DNA of 64,000 nt. Source: Pyxidicoccus caerfyrddinensis (GTDB lineage: Bacteria; Myxococcota; Myxococcia; Myxococcales; Myxococcaceae). The position numbers were made by a program, and so were the translations under genes. The notes beneath the pieces are model-generated. The model was given only the letters and a program-made list of their open reading frames with translations, searched no databases and was not told the DNA's origin. The stretch is taken from positions 310,001-374,000 of the forward strand of contig NZ_JAAIYA010000006.1 of NCBI RefSeq assembly GCF_010894405.1, in the 5' to 3' direction. This document shows positions 55,059 through 64,000 of this stretch, in pieces. Position 1 is the first letter of the stretch. Each line of letters opens with the position of its first letter.

Positions 55059-56201
55059 CTACGCCGCCGAGGGCGTGCCGAGCTTCAAGTCCTTGTTCAG
55101 CCCCGCGTCCCGGCTCACGCGCCAGATTTTCTGGTCCAGGTAGTAGTGGTGGAGGGCGAAGCCCCAGATGAAGCCCCCCATCAAATCCCTCAGCGTCAGC
55201 CCCGCCGCCAGCGGCAGCCGCAGGTCGAACCCGCCGCAGCCCGGGTGCGCGCCGAAGCCGCAGCCCAGCCCGCGATACAGCAGCGTGAAGACCACGCCGC
55301 ACACCGCGTAGATGACGAAGCGCCGGCTCACCTGCGGCGCCCAGCCGAAAGCCTTCGGGTCCACCCCGGCCGAGTGATAGCGGTTGCGGTGATAGAACCA
55401 GACCACGCCGTGGTACTGCACGTTGTGGAACGCCGTCACCGCCACGGCGAACATGATGAAGTCCATGCGCGCCGACACCGACGGCCAGAACACCACCGCC
55501 GTCAGCCCCAGCGCCGCGCCCATCATCAGCATCTTCGGCCCGTTCACCCGCTGGCCCGCCCGCCACCGCAGCACCTGCCGCACGGCGTAGAGCACCACCA
55601 GCGCCCCCACCAGCGCGAAGCACGCCCCCGCGACCACCGGCTCCCACGTGGGCTCGCCCGTCAGCCCCAGCTGCCTGCGCGCCGTCGGGTGCGTCACCGC
55701 GAACGCCACGAACGGCGCCAGCAGCCCCGTGTACAGCGTCACGCTGTCCAGCTTCCGGTCCACCGCGGACGACTCGCCGCCCTTGCGCTGGTACAGCACC
55801 ATGATGCCGTAGTGCTGCCGCACCACGTGCCAGTACGCCCACAGCGACGCGAGCGTCAGGAACACCACGAAGGGCACCTTCGTCCCCAGCAGCGCCGACA
55901 CCCCGAAGCACAGCGGCCCCGACGCGAACCACCCCAGGCTGCCCAGCAGCAACCGGCGCCGCGTCTGCCACTCGCGCGCGTCCAGGTACGTGCGCGACAC
56001 CGTGGCGAAGAGGTGCGGCCCATCCAGCGCCAGCACCCACGCCCACCACAGCACCAGGCTGCTGACACCTCCCCAGACATGCAGCCCGACCAACGCCAGG
56101 CTCGCGGCGGCCCCGCCCACCGTGGAAATCAGGTCGTGCCGCCGGTCCACGAGCCAGCCCGAGCGGGCCGGCGCGGCGGCGGTGAGGGTGACAGCGCTCA
56201 T
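55059..56201 (-). CDS. polytopic membrane protein with conserved His motifs
   Basis: A 380-residue membrane protein with about eight hydrophobic helices. Histidine motifs occur at the helix ends: LDGPHLFAT (H63), YWHVVRQHYG (H125, H130), AFHNVQYHG (H259, H264) and ALHHYYLDQKIW (H351, H352). Such clusters are typical of membrane-bound di-iron or carotenoid-modifying oxygenases (Brp/Blh- or desaturase-like), but no specific family could be fixed. A Cys/Gly-rich loop lies near 313-323. Divergent from the PilZ-Hsp70 gene across 144 bp. Confidence 0.75.
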   Translation of the reverse strand: MSAVTLTAAAPARSGWLVDRRHDLISTVGGAAASLALVGLHVWGGVSSLVLWWAWVLALDGPHLFATVSRTYLDAREWQTRRRLLLGSLGWFASGPLCFGVSALLGTKVPFVVFLTLASLWAYWHVVRQHYGIMVLYQRKGGESSAVDRKLDSVTLYTGLLAPFVAFAVTHPTARRQLGLTGEPTWEPVVAGACFALVGALVVLYAVRQVLRWRAGQRVNGPKMLMMGAALGLTAVVFWPSVSARMDFIMFAVAVTAFHNVQYHGVVWFYHRNRYHSAGVDPKAFGWAPQVSRRFVIYAVCGVVFTLLYRGLGCGFGAHPGCGGFDLRLPLAAGLTLRDLMGGFIWGFALHHYYLDQKIWRVSRDAGLNKDLKLGTPSAA

Positions 56202-56345
56202 GAAAGGGCTCCCGCGAGGGTCAGCAAGATACAGGAAGGTGCAGGTAGGAAACTGCGCACCTGCTGTCGTCCAACCGCCGGGCGGCCAGCCGAGGGGTCA
56301 AAACCCTCTTGAGCGCGGCGTCATGTACCGCGATTGTCGGGCGCT

Positions 56346-59300
56346 ATGGATCAAGGCAGGCGCACCACGGACCGCAAAGCAGTGGGTCTGCTGGTGAAGC
56401 TCAAGCATGAAACGGTGGGGAGCTTCGCGGAGGAGTTCGCCACCAACCTGAGCCCGGGTGGGATGTTCGTCCGCTCGCGCACCCCACAGCCCGTGGGGAC
56501 ACCCGTCAAGTTCGAGGTACAGATCGCCGGAGGCGTGCGCGTGCTGCGCGGCGCCGCCATGGTGCGCTGGGTCCGCGAGGTCGGAGACCCGGCCGGGCCT
56601 CCCGGCATGGGACTCCAGTTCGAGGAGCTCGACACCGCCAGTCGCGCGCTCGTGGACATGATGCTCCTGCAGCGCAAGCCGGACGCCGCCGCGTCCGCCG
56701 TGACGCCGCTGCCCTCCATCGCGCCCTCGGTGGCGCCCGCTGTCGCTCCCGCCGTGGCGCCCGTGGCCCCCCGCGCCGCCCCCGTGCAGGCGCGCCCCGC
56801 GCCGCCGCCCGCCCCCGTGCCTCCCGCTCCCGTGCGCCCCGCGGCGCCGGCCCCGGCGCCTGCTTCGCGCGCAGCGGGGGGCATGGCGCTCGACTCGCTC
56901 TTCGATGACCTGGAGTCGTCGGACGGGCCCGCCACGTCCATGGCGGACGAGACGTTCGACTTCTCGCCCCCGACGCCCGCGCCGGCCTCCGCCGCGTACA
57001 CGCCGCCGCCCGCCGCGGACGACGACGTGGACATCCCGCTCGACGAGCTCATCGCGAGCACGCCGCCTCCGCCCGCTCCGCTGGACGGCGACGAGCCGCT
57101 GCCCGGGTTCGACTTCGAGATGGAGGCCCCCATCACCGGCACGCCCGTGGCCATGGGCCTGCCGCTCGACGAGCCGCCCATCGAGGTCGGCATCACCATG
57201 GAGCTCGAGCCGTCCTCCACGGACCCTTCGCCTTCGGGCGGAGCCCTGGAGTTCGAGCTGGACCTCGGTGATGCCGTGGAAGAGGCACCCCGCGCCGCGG
57301 CGCCTCCGCCTCGCGCCGCGCCGCGTGCCGCGCCTCCACCCCCGCCCCCCGCCCAGGCGTCGCCCAGCGCCGGCATCGAGTTCGAGCTCGACTTCGGCGA
57401 TGTCGTGGAAGAGGCGCCTCCGTCCCGCGCGGTGGCACCGCCTCCGGCCCCTCGCGCCGCGGCCGCTCCGCCTCCGCCGCCTCGCGCCGCGCCGGCTCCC
57501 GTGGCGCCGCCTCCGGCGCCCGCCGAGGCCCGCTCCTCGGGTGGCAGCTTCGAGTTCGACCTGGACCTGTCCGACGCCATGGAGGAGGCACCTCCCGTGG
57601 CGCCTCCGCCGCCGCCCCGCGCGGCCATGTCGGCTCCGGCTCCGGTGACGCCGCCTCCGGCCCCTGCCGCGGCCCGCTCCTCGGGCGGCAGCTTCGAGTT
57701 CGACCTGGACCTGTCGGACACCGACGCGTTCGAGCCAACCAGCCCTACGCCCGCTCCCGTCGCGAAGGCCGCACCGGCGCCGGCCCGGCCCGTGGCGCCT
57801 CCGCCCGCGCCCCAGGTGGCCGCCCCGGTGGCCCGGCCTCCGCCTCCCCCCGTGGCGCCGCCTCCGCCGCCCGCGCCGTCGCTGCCCAACGTGCGCCGCG
57901 AGGCCCCGCGCGTTCCCGAGCCCGCGGGCACGCCCACGCTGCTCACCCCGGCCGCGGCGAAGCAGGCGCCCGTCGCGCCCGCGCTGGACGAGCGCGGCCT
58001 GCCGAGGACCATCTTCCTGCCGCCGCCCGGGCAGCTCAGCGGTACGGGCCCGGTCATCGGCATCGACCTGGGCACCACCAACTCGTGCGTGGCGCTGCTC
58101 ACCAACGGCCGGCCGCTCGTGCTGCGCTCGCGCGAGGGCTACAACACGATTCCGTCGGTCATCTCGCTCAACGCGCAGAACAAGCTGCTCGTCAGCCACC
58201 GCGCGAAGAACCAGCTCGTGCTGCGCCCGCAGCAGACCATCTACGGCGCGAAGCGACTGGTGGGCCGTCCCTACGACAGCGCCGTGGTGAACCAGGTCCG
58301 CGAGCGCTTCCACTACGAAATCGTCCCCGACGCCGCGGGCCGCGCTGCCGTGCGCCTGGGCGACAACGTGCTGTCGCTCGAGGAGGTGCAGGCCATCATC
58401 CTCCGCGAGTGCAAGGAGATGGCGGAGGCCCACCTCAACCAGAAGGTGGAGCGCGCGGTGGTGACGGTGCCCGCGTACTACTCCGAGCCGCAGCGTGAGG
58501 CTGTCCGCAAGGCCGGCGTCCTCGCCGGGCTCAAGGTGGAGCGCATCCTCAACGAGCCCACCTCCGCGGCGCTCGCCTACGGCCTCAACCGCGAGCTGAA
58601 CAAGAAGGTCCTCGTCTACGACCTGGGCGGCGGTACCTTCGACGCCACCATCCTCAAAATCGAGAAGAACGTCTTCGAGGTGCTCGGCACCGGCGGCGAC
58701 ATCTTCCTGGGCGGTATCGACTTCGACAACCTCATCGTCGACTGGCTCCTCGGGCGCTTCCAGGAGAAGGAGGGCATCGCCTTCTCCGGTGACGGCATCG
58801 CCCTGTCGCGCGTGAGCGACGCGGCCGAGCGCGCGAAGATGGCCCTCTCCGAGCGCGCCAGTTTCGAGGTCCACATCCCCATGCTGATGATGGACGACGC
58901 GGGGCGGCCCCGGGACCTCCGCGTCGTCATGACGCGGCAGGAGCTGGAGAAGATCTGCGACCCGCTGCTCAGCCGCACCGTGGACGTGGTGCGCGACGTG
59001 CTGCTGGACGCGAAGCTCAAGGCCTCCGAGGTGGATGACATCATCCTCGTGGGCGGCATGAGCCGCATGCCCCTGGTGCGCGACAAGCTCAAGGGGCTGT
59101 TCGGCAAGGGGCCGCAGGCCAGCGTCAACGCCGACGAGGCGGTGGCCCTGGGCGCGGCGCTCTACTCGGGCTCGGTGGACAAGGTGAGCAGCGTGGTGCT
59201 CATCGACGTGCTGCCGATGACGGTGGGCGTGGCCATGCCCGGCGGCGCCTTCAAGCGCGTCATCGAGCGCAACAGCCCGCTGCCTGCGCAGCGCTCCTTC

Positions 59301-59681
59301 GCCATCAACACGACGAAGGACAACGAGGACTTCCTCGAGCTGTCCATCTTCCAGGGCGAGGACAACCACATCTCCGCCAACGAGTACCTGGGCACGGTGC
59401 GCATCGAGGGCCTGCCGAAGGGCCCCAAGGGCGCGGTGCGCGTCGCCGTCACCATCAAGCTCGACTCGGAGTGCGTGCTGCACGTGGAAGCTCGCGAGTA
59501 CTCCACGCGCAAGGAAGTGAAGGCCACACTGGCCACGCGCTATTCGCCCGAGGAGCTGCAGAAGCAACTCCAGGTGACCAAGGAGTCGGTGAAGGCGGCG
59601 GAGGACCGGCGCGGCGCCGACCTCAAGGAGCGCGCCGGCGGGTTCTGGGGCTTCGTCAAGAAGGCGCTGGGCCGCAAGTAG
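56346..59681 (+). CDS. PilZ-Hsp70 (DnaK) fusion protein
   Basis: A 1,111-residue protein. Residues about 5-110 are a PilZ domain with both c-di-GMP motifs, RTTDR (RxxxR) and NLSPGG (NxSxxG). A Pro/Ala-rich linker (about 110-565) contains four copies of an acidic-aromatic motif (FEFDLDLSDAMEEAP type). Residues about 568-1,075 are an Hsp70: GIDLGTTNSCVAL, YDLGGGTFDATIL and ILVGGMSRMPLVRDKL bind ATP, followed by the beta substrate-binding part; the alpha lid is short. Two PilZ-DnaK proteins with a role in heat stress have been described in M. xanthus; this is a candidate orthologue. ATG 56346 is chosen; TTG 56334 is possible. Confidence 0.93.
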   Translation: MDQGRRTTDRKAVGLLVKLKHETVGSFAEEFATNLSPGGMFVRSRTPQPVGTPVKFEVQIAGGVRVLRGAAMVRWVREVGDPAGPPGMGLQFEELDTASRALVDMMLLQRKPDAAASAVTPLPSIAPSVAPAVAPAVAPVAPRAAPVQARPAPPPAPVPPAPVRPAAPAPAPASRAAGGMALDSLFDDLESSDGPATSMADETFDFSPPTPAPASAAYTPPPAADDDVDIPLDELIASTPPPPAPLDGDEPLPGFDFEMEAPITGTPVAMGLPLDEPPIEVGITMELEPSSTDPSPSGGALEFELDLGDAVEEAPRAAAPPPRAAPRAAPPPPPPAQASPSAGIEFELDFGDVVEEAPPSRAVAPPPAPRAAAAPPPPPRAAPAPVAPPPAPAEARSSGGSFEFDLDLSDAMEEAPPVAPPPPPRAAMSAPAPVTPPPAPAAARSSGGSFEFDLDLSDTDAFEPTSPTPAPVAKAAPAPARPVAPPPAPQVAAPVARPPPPPVAPPPPPAPSLPNVRREAPRVPEPAGTPTLLTPAAAKQAPVAPALDERGLPRTIFLPPPGQLSGTGPVIGIDLGTTNSCVALLTNGRPLVLRSREGYNTIPSVISLNAQNKLLVSHRAKNQLVLRPQQTIYGAKRLVGRPYDSAVVNQVRERFHYEIVPDAAGRAAVRLGDNVLSLEEVQAIILRECKEMAEAHLNQKVERAVVTVPAYYSEPQREAVRKAGVLAGLKVERILNEPTSAALAYGLNRELNKKVLVYDLGGGTFDATILKIEKNVFEVLGTGGDIFLGGIDFDNLIVDWLLGRFQEKEGIAFSGDGIALSRVSDAAERAKMALSERASFEVHIPMLMMDDAGRPRDLRVVMTRQELEKICDPLLSRTVDVVRDVLLDAKLKASEVDDIILVGGMSRMPLVRDKLKGLFGKGPQASVNADEAVALGAALYSGSVDKVSSVVLIDVLPMTVGVAMPGGAFKRVIERNSPLPAQRSFAINTTKDNEDFLELSIFQGEDNHISANEYLGTVRIEGLPKGPKGAVRVAVTIKLDSECVLHVEAREYSTRKEVKATLATRYSPEELQKQLQVTKESVKAAEDRRGADLKERAGGFWGFVKKALGRK

Positions 59682-59691
59682 CGCTCCTTCC

Positions 59692-60945
59692 ATGACGGCC
59701 ACCGCGCCCCGGTACATGACGCGGTTCAGGTGCCTCGCGGATGCGTGCGAGGACACCTGCTGCGCGGGGCTCGTCGTCACCGTGAGCGAGGCGCGCTGGA
59801 AGCGCCTGCGCGACGCGGTGGCGGGCGGCCCGGACGCGGCGCGGGTGGAGGCGTTCATCCGGCCGGACGAAGGCAGCGGCCCCGGCGCGGAGGCCGCGGT
59901 CATCGCCAAGCGCGAGGACGGGCACTGCGCGTTCCTGGATGAGCGCAAGCTGTGCTCGCTGCACCGGGCGTATGGTGAGGCGGTGCTGCCGGATGCGTGC
60001 GCGACGTTTCCCCGCGTGGCCACGCGGTGGGGCGAGCGGCTGGAGGTGGCCGGCTCGCTCGCGTGCCCGGAGGTGGCACGGCTGTGCCTGCTTGCCGAGG
60101 ACGGTGTGGAGCCCGTGCCCGTGTCCGAAGATGTGGCCGCGCGTCCGGAGATAGCGCGGCGGCTCGGAGGCGATGCGTGGACGGGGCACGCGGAGGCCGT
60201 GCGTGCCGTGGCGATGCGACTGCTTCAACGGCGAGAGGTCCCGTTCGCCTCGCGGCTGTTCGCGCTGGGCCAGCTCGCGCTCCGGTTGGATGGGTTCTAC
60301 TTCCAGGGCACGGAGGCGTTCAGCGATGAGGCCGAGGCCCTGCTCGCCGACGTGCTCCGCTCCTTCGACGCGCCAGAAGTGCTGGCGGAGCTTCATGCCG
60401 GCTTCTCGGACATTGCACTGCCAGGAGGCCCTTGGGCGGCCATCTGCGCCACCGTGCTCAAGGCCCGCCTCGGGTTCGTGCGCAGCGAGCGATTCGCCGT
60501 GCTCGCGCGCGCGGTGCTCGCGTCCTACGGCGGCGCGGAGTCACCGGACGACGTCTGGCGCATCCACTCGGAGCGGCGCGCGCAGCTGGCCCCGGGACTG
60601 GCGGAGCGCGTGGAGCAGTACTTCCGCCACCACGCGGTGAACCACTGGCTGCGCCACCCCTTCACCGATGCGCCCACGCTGCTGGACTACGTGTTCCGCC
60701 TGACGTTGCGCGCGGCGGTGCTGCGGTGGACGCTCTTCGGCCACCCGACGGTGGTGTCGCTGTGCGGAGTGGAGGACTCGCCGGACGCGCGGACCCGGCT
60801 GGACGCCGCCGCGGTGGAGTGCTTCCAGCTCATCGCGAAGCACGTGGAGCAGGCGCCGGAGCTGCACTCGCTCGCGCAGGGGCTGGCGGGGAAGGGCGGC
60901 GCGGAGACGCTGGGCCGCATGCTGGTGCTGCTGAAGGGACTGTGA
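59692..60945 (+). CDS. FliB-like Cys-rich protein (lysine-N-methylase family)
   Basis: A 417-residue protein with the FliB/YkgJ-type N-terminal Cys cluster: RCLADACEDTCCAGL (C14, C19, C23, C24), then GHCAFLDERKLCSLH and LPDACATFPR, which may bind an Fe-S cluster or zinc. The rest is helical. FliB N-methylates lysines of flagellin in Salmonella, but gliding myxobacteria of this group lack flagella, so another target is likely. It starts 10 bp after the PilZ-Hsp70 stop and is probably cotranscribed with it. Confidence 0.8.
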   Translation: MTATAPRYMTRFRCLADACEDTCCAGLVVTVSEARWKRLRDAVAGGPDAARVEAFIRPDEGSGPGAEAAVIAKREDGHCAFLDERKLCSLHRAYGEAVLPDACATFPRVATRWGERLEVAGSLACPEVARLCLLAEDGVEPVPVSEDVAARPEIARRLGGDAWTGHAEAVRAVAMRLLQRREVPFASRLFALGQLALRLDGFYFQGTEAFSDEAEALLADVLRSFDAPEVLAELHAGFSDIALPGGPWAAICATVLKARLGFVRSERFAVLARAVLASYGGAESPDDVWRIHSERRAQLAPGLAERVEQYFRHHAVNHWLRHPFTDAPTLLDYVFRLTLRAAVLRWTLFGHPTVVSLCGVEDSPDARTRLDAAAVECFQLIAKHVEQAPELHSLAQGLAGKGGAETLGRMLVLLKGL

Positions 60946-60954
60946 GCCCGCGGC

Positions 60955-61293
60955 TCAGCCCGTGACGCCGAGCAGCTCGCGCAGCTGCCGCAGCATCTCG
61001 ATTTCCTCCCCATGCACGTGGCTGTCACTGGCCATGAGTCCCTGGGCCGCCTGGATGGCCGCGTTCGGGTTGGCGCGCAGCACGCCCAGGTTCGGCGCGG
61101 GCAGCGGCTCGCCGTTCTTCAGGCACCGCGTAATCGCGGCCAGCTCCTCCAGCGGCACGCTCATGCCGCGCGCGGCCGCCACGAGGTGCTGGATTTCCTC
61201 GTGGGTGACGCGGTCGTCGCTGGTGGCGACCTGGAGCAGCAGCTTGACGACCTCGATGTGGAACCGCGACTCGGAGCTCGGAGGGGTGGTCAT
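60955..61293 (-). CDS. TerB-like small helical protein
   Basis: A 112-residue all-helical protein. The N-part ESRFHIEVVKLLLQVATSDD and the later ASDSHVHGEEIEMLRQL match the paired acidic helices of TerB/DjlA-type domains, which bind metal ions. The sequence includes a Pro-rich break (KNGEPLPAPNLGVL). Function unknown; not evidence for tellurite resistance by itself. Converges on the FliB-like gene. Confidence 0.65.
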   Translation of the reverse strand: MTTPPSSESRFHIEVVKLLLQVATSDDRVTHEEIQHLVAAARGMSVPLEELAAITRCLKNGEPLPAPNLGVLRANPNAAIQAAQGLMASDSHVHGEEIEMLRQLRELLGVTG

Positions 61294-61337
61294 CGCACCC
61301 CCACTCCTAAGTCACTCCCGGGGGACAGGAAAGCCCC

Positions 61338-61958
61338 TCAGGACTCCGAGCGGGGCTTCACGCCCAGCCGCTGCATCGCCTGCTTGAAGACGGCGTAGTC
61401 CTGCGCGCCCTGGAGCCCGAACTTGTCCCCGAGGATGAACGTGGGCACCGCGTTGATGCCCAGCTCATGGGCCTGCTTCACGGAGTCCTCCACGGCCTCC
61501 TTGTAGCGGCCCTCCTCGACGGCGCGCTGCACCTCGTCCGGATTCAGCCCGGCCTCCTCGGCCGCGCCCCGCAGCGTGTCCCACTGCCAGAGGTCCTGGC
61601 CCTCGCTCCAGTAGCGCCGGAGGATGGCCGCGTTGAAGGGCTCCAGCTTCCCCTGCTCGCGGGCATACTCCGCGGCTTGGTGGGCGCGCCGGGTGGAGGG
61701 AATGACTTCCCGCTCCACCATGGTCAGCCCGGCCGCGGCCGCGCGGCGCTTCAGCGGGTTGTTGGGGTCCTTCATCCGCTCGCGCACGTAGGCCGGTAGG
61801 GGCAGTCCCTCTGGCGGCGTCTCCGGGCGCAGGAAGAATGGACGCCAGTCCACCTGGACGTCGTATTCCTTCTTCAGCTTCTCGACCTCCACGAGGCCGA
61901 CGTAACACCAGGGTCAGACGAAGTCGGACCAGACGCGGACGATGATGGGCTCGCTCAT
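61338..61958 (-). CDS. DsbA/FrnE-family oxidoreductase, candidate selenoprotein (in-frame TGA, Sec15)
   Basis: Read through one TGA (61916-61914), this gene encodes 206 residues from ATG 61958: MSEPIIVRVWSDFV-U-PWCYVG, then LVEVEKLKKEYDVQVDWRPF. The DsbA/FrnE (2-hydroxychromene-2-carboxylate isomerase-like) family starts with WSDxxCPWCYxG, and the TGA is exactly at the first Cys of CxxC, giving U15 and C18. Downstream the frame is intact and ends with FILGDKFGLQGAQDYAVFKQ, the conserved cis-Pro/thioredoxin end (NAVPTF). A hairpin at 61882-61900 fits a bacterial SECIS. A standard call would start at GTG 61892 and lose the active site. The alternative is a point-mutated pseudogene. Selenocysteine genes (selABCD) are not in the window. 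Confidence 0.8.
61882..61900 (-). promoter_or_regulatory. candidate SECIS hairpin for selenocysteine insertion
   Basis: In the mRNA UCGGCCUC pairs with GAGGUCGA (one G-U) around a GUG loop. The stem begins 13 bases after the UGA and the loop G is 22 bases after it, within the range of bacterial SECIS elements; the G-U at the start of the loop fits the SelB-binding rule. The hairpin lies in the coding sequence, as bacterial SECIS elements do. Confidence 0.65.
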
Positions 61959-61978
61959 GTCCCTGCCTGTAACACCGT

Positions 61979-62017
61979 CGCGCCGCGGCGTCATGGCGAC
62001 GTGAAGGCCGCGGCGCG
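61979..62017. repeat. 11-bp perfect inverted repeat between divergent genes
   Basis: CGCGCCGCGGC and GCCGCGGCGCG are separated by 17 bases. It lies 20 bases upstream of the selenoprotein-candidate ATG and about 120 bases upstream of the S9 peptidase start. It could be an operator for either gene or a leader hairpin. Confidence 0.5.
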
Positions 62018-62125
62018 TCACGCCTGGTCCGGGTGACGCATGGTGGACAGCGCCCGGCCGAGCGGGCAGCGTCCACCCCCGAAAGCACGCCCGCGCCCCA
62101 CCCCCCGTCGGACGCGGTCCCACCC

Positions 62126-62131
62126 AGGAGG
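62126..62131 (+). promoter_or_regulatory. AGGAGG ribosome binding site for a TTG start
   Basis: A consensus AGGAGG ends seven bases before TTG 62139. It decides the start of the S9 peptidase, because the TTG opens a signal peptide and there is no in-frame ATG before residue 32. Confidence 0.75.
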
Positions 62132-62138
62132 ACTCACC

Positions 62139-64000
<1,862 letters not shown>

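Noticed and set aside
56298..60023. 1,241-codon minus-strand open frame opposite PilZ-Hsp70
   Set aside because: Extreme His/Arg/Gly composition and complete overlap with a clear PilZ-Hsp70 and FliB-like gene.
59692..60945. FliB-like gene as evidence of flagellar motility
   Set aside because: No flagellar gene lies in the window and the organism type glides; the homology gives family, not function.
60955..61293. TerB-like gene as tellurite resistance determinant
   Set aside because: The domain is widespread and no other ter genes are adjacent.
61914..62123. Short minus-strand gene ending at the TGA (reading ...VWSDFV-stop) and a separate gene from GTG 61892
   Set aside because: Together they are one DsbA-family frame split by an active-site TGA; two separate genes would each be half a domain.

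Overview
The window is about 68-70% GC, densely coding, with weak Shine-Dalgarno signals, many GTG starts and very long antisense open frames. Gene content points to a myxobacterium of the Myxococcus/Corallococcus/Pyxidicoccus group: eukaryote-like Ser/Thr kinases with TPR tails, an FHA-domain sigma-54 activator, a receiver-DUF4388 protein, a PilZ-Hsp70 fusion, HEIGH-type metalloproteases, a MYXO-CTERM-like protein and about 16 lipoproteins. No rRNA, tRNA, insertion sequence, prophage or CRISPR array was seen. The calls come from reading the sequence; no database search was run.

Layout. 1-5.3 kb: partial HAD protein, methyltransferase, MYXO-CTERM-like protein, receiver-DUF4388 regulator, two lipoproteins and a NicO-type metal transporter. 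5.4-8.3 kb: a Bcp peroxiredoxin with a histone H1-like tail, two small lipoproteins, NagZ. 8.4-10.3 kb: a double-domain KaiC-like ATPase with a receiver protein. 10.4-17.9 kb: a secreted/lipoprotein region with a lipase-like hydrolase and a two-protease operon behind a good sigma-54 promoter match. 18-24.1 kb: TPR kinase, a duplicated ADG-motif protein, the FHA activator and a C39-like peptidase. 24.2-28 kb: two adjacent MuiA/DUF4139 proteins. 28.3-36.6 kb: small Cys-rich lipoproteins, two methyltransferases, a metalloprotease with a propeller-like tail, a membrane protein, an NHL/SMP-30-like lipoprotein and an AIM24 protein. 36.6-47.2 kb: beta-lactamase-like hydrolase, second kinase, a degenerate GyrB-like protein, hypothetical proteins, a TPR gluzincin lipoprotein and a GAF histidine kinase. 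47.4-51.4 kb: a MoxR-DUF58-BatA operon. 51.7-61.3 kb: propeller lipoprotein, crotonase, MltG, a His-rich membrane protein, PilZ-Hsp70, a FliB-like protein and a TerB-like protein. 61.3-64 kb: a DsbA/FrnE-family oxidoreductase interrupted by an in-frame TGA, divergent from an S9 peptidase that runs off the right edge.

The strongest finding is that TGA. It replaces exactly the first cysteine of the CPWC active site (giving U-P-W-C), and an 8-bp hairpin with a GUG loop follows at the distance expected of a bacterial SECIS element. It is best read as a selenoprotein that a standard gene caller would truncate to a start at 61892. Next come a GyrB ATPase/transducer paralogue that has lost its ATP-site residues and has no TOPRIM domain, the peroxiredoxin with a basic tail, and a PilZ-Hsp70 protein whose linker carries four copies of an acidic-aromatic motif.

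Themes: envelope and secreted proteins (lipoproteins, proteases, lipase, MltG, NagZ) fit a predatory, surface-living bacterium; signalling proteins (two kinases, one histidine kinase, two receivers, one enhancer-binding protein, KaiC-like ATPase, PilZ-Hsp70) are scattered, mostly without obvious partners nearby.
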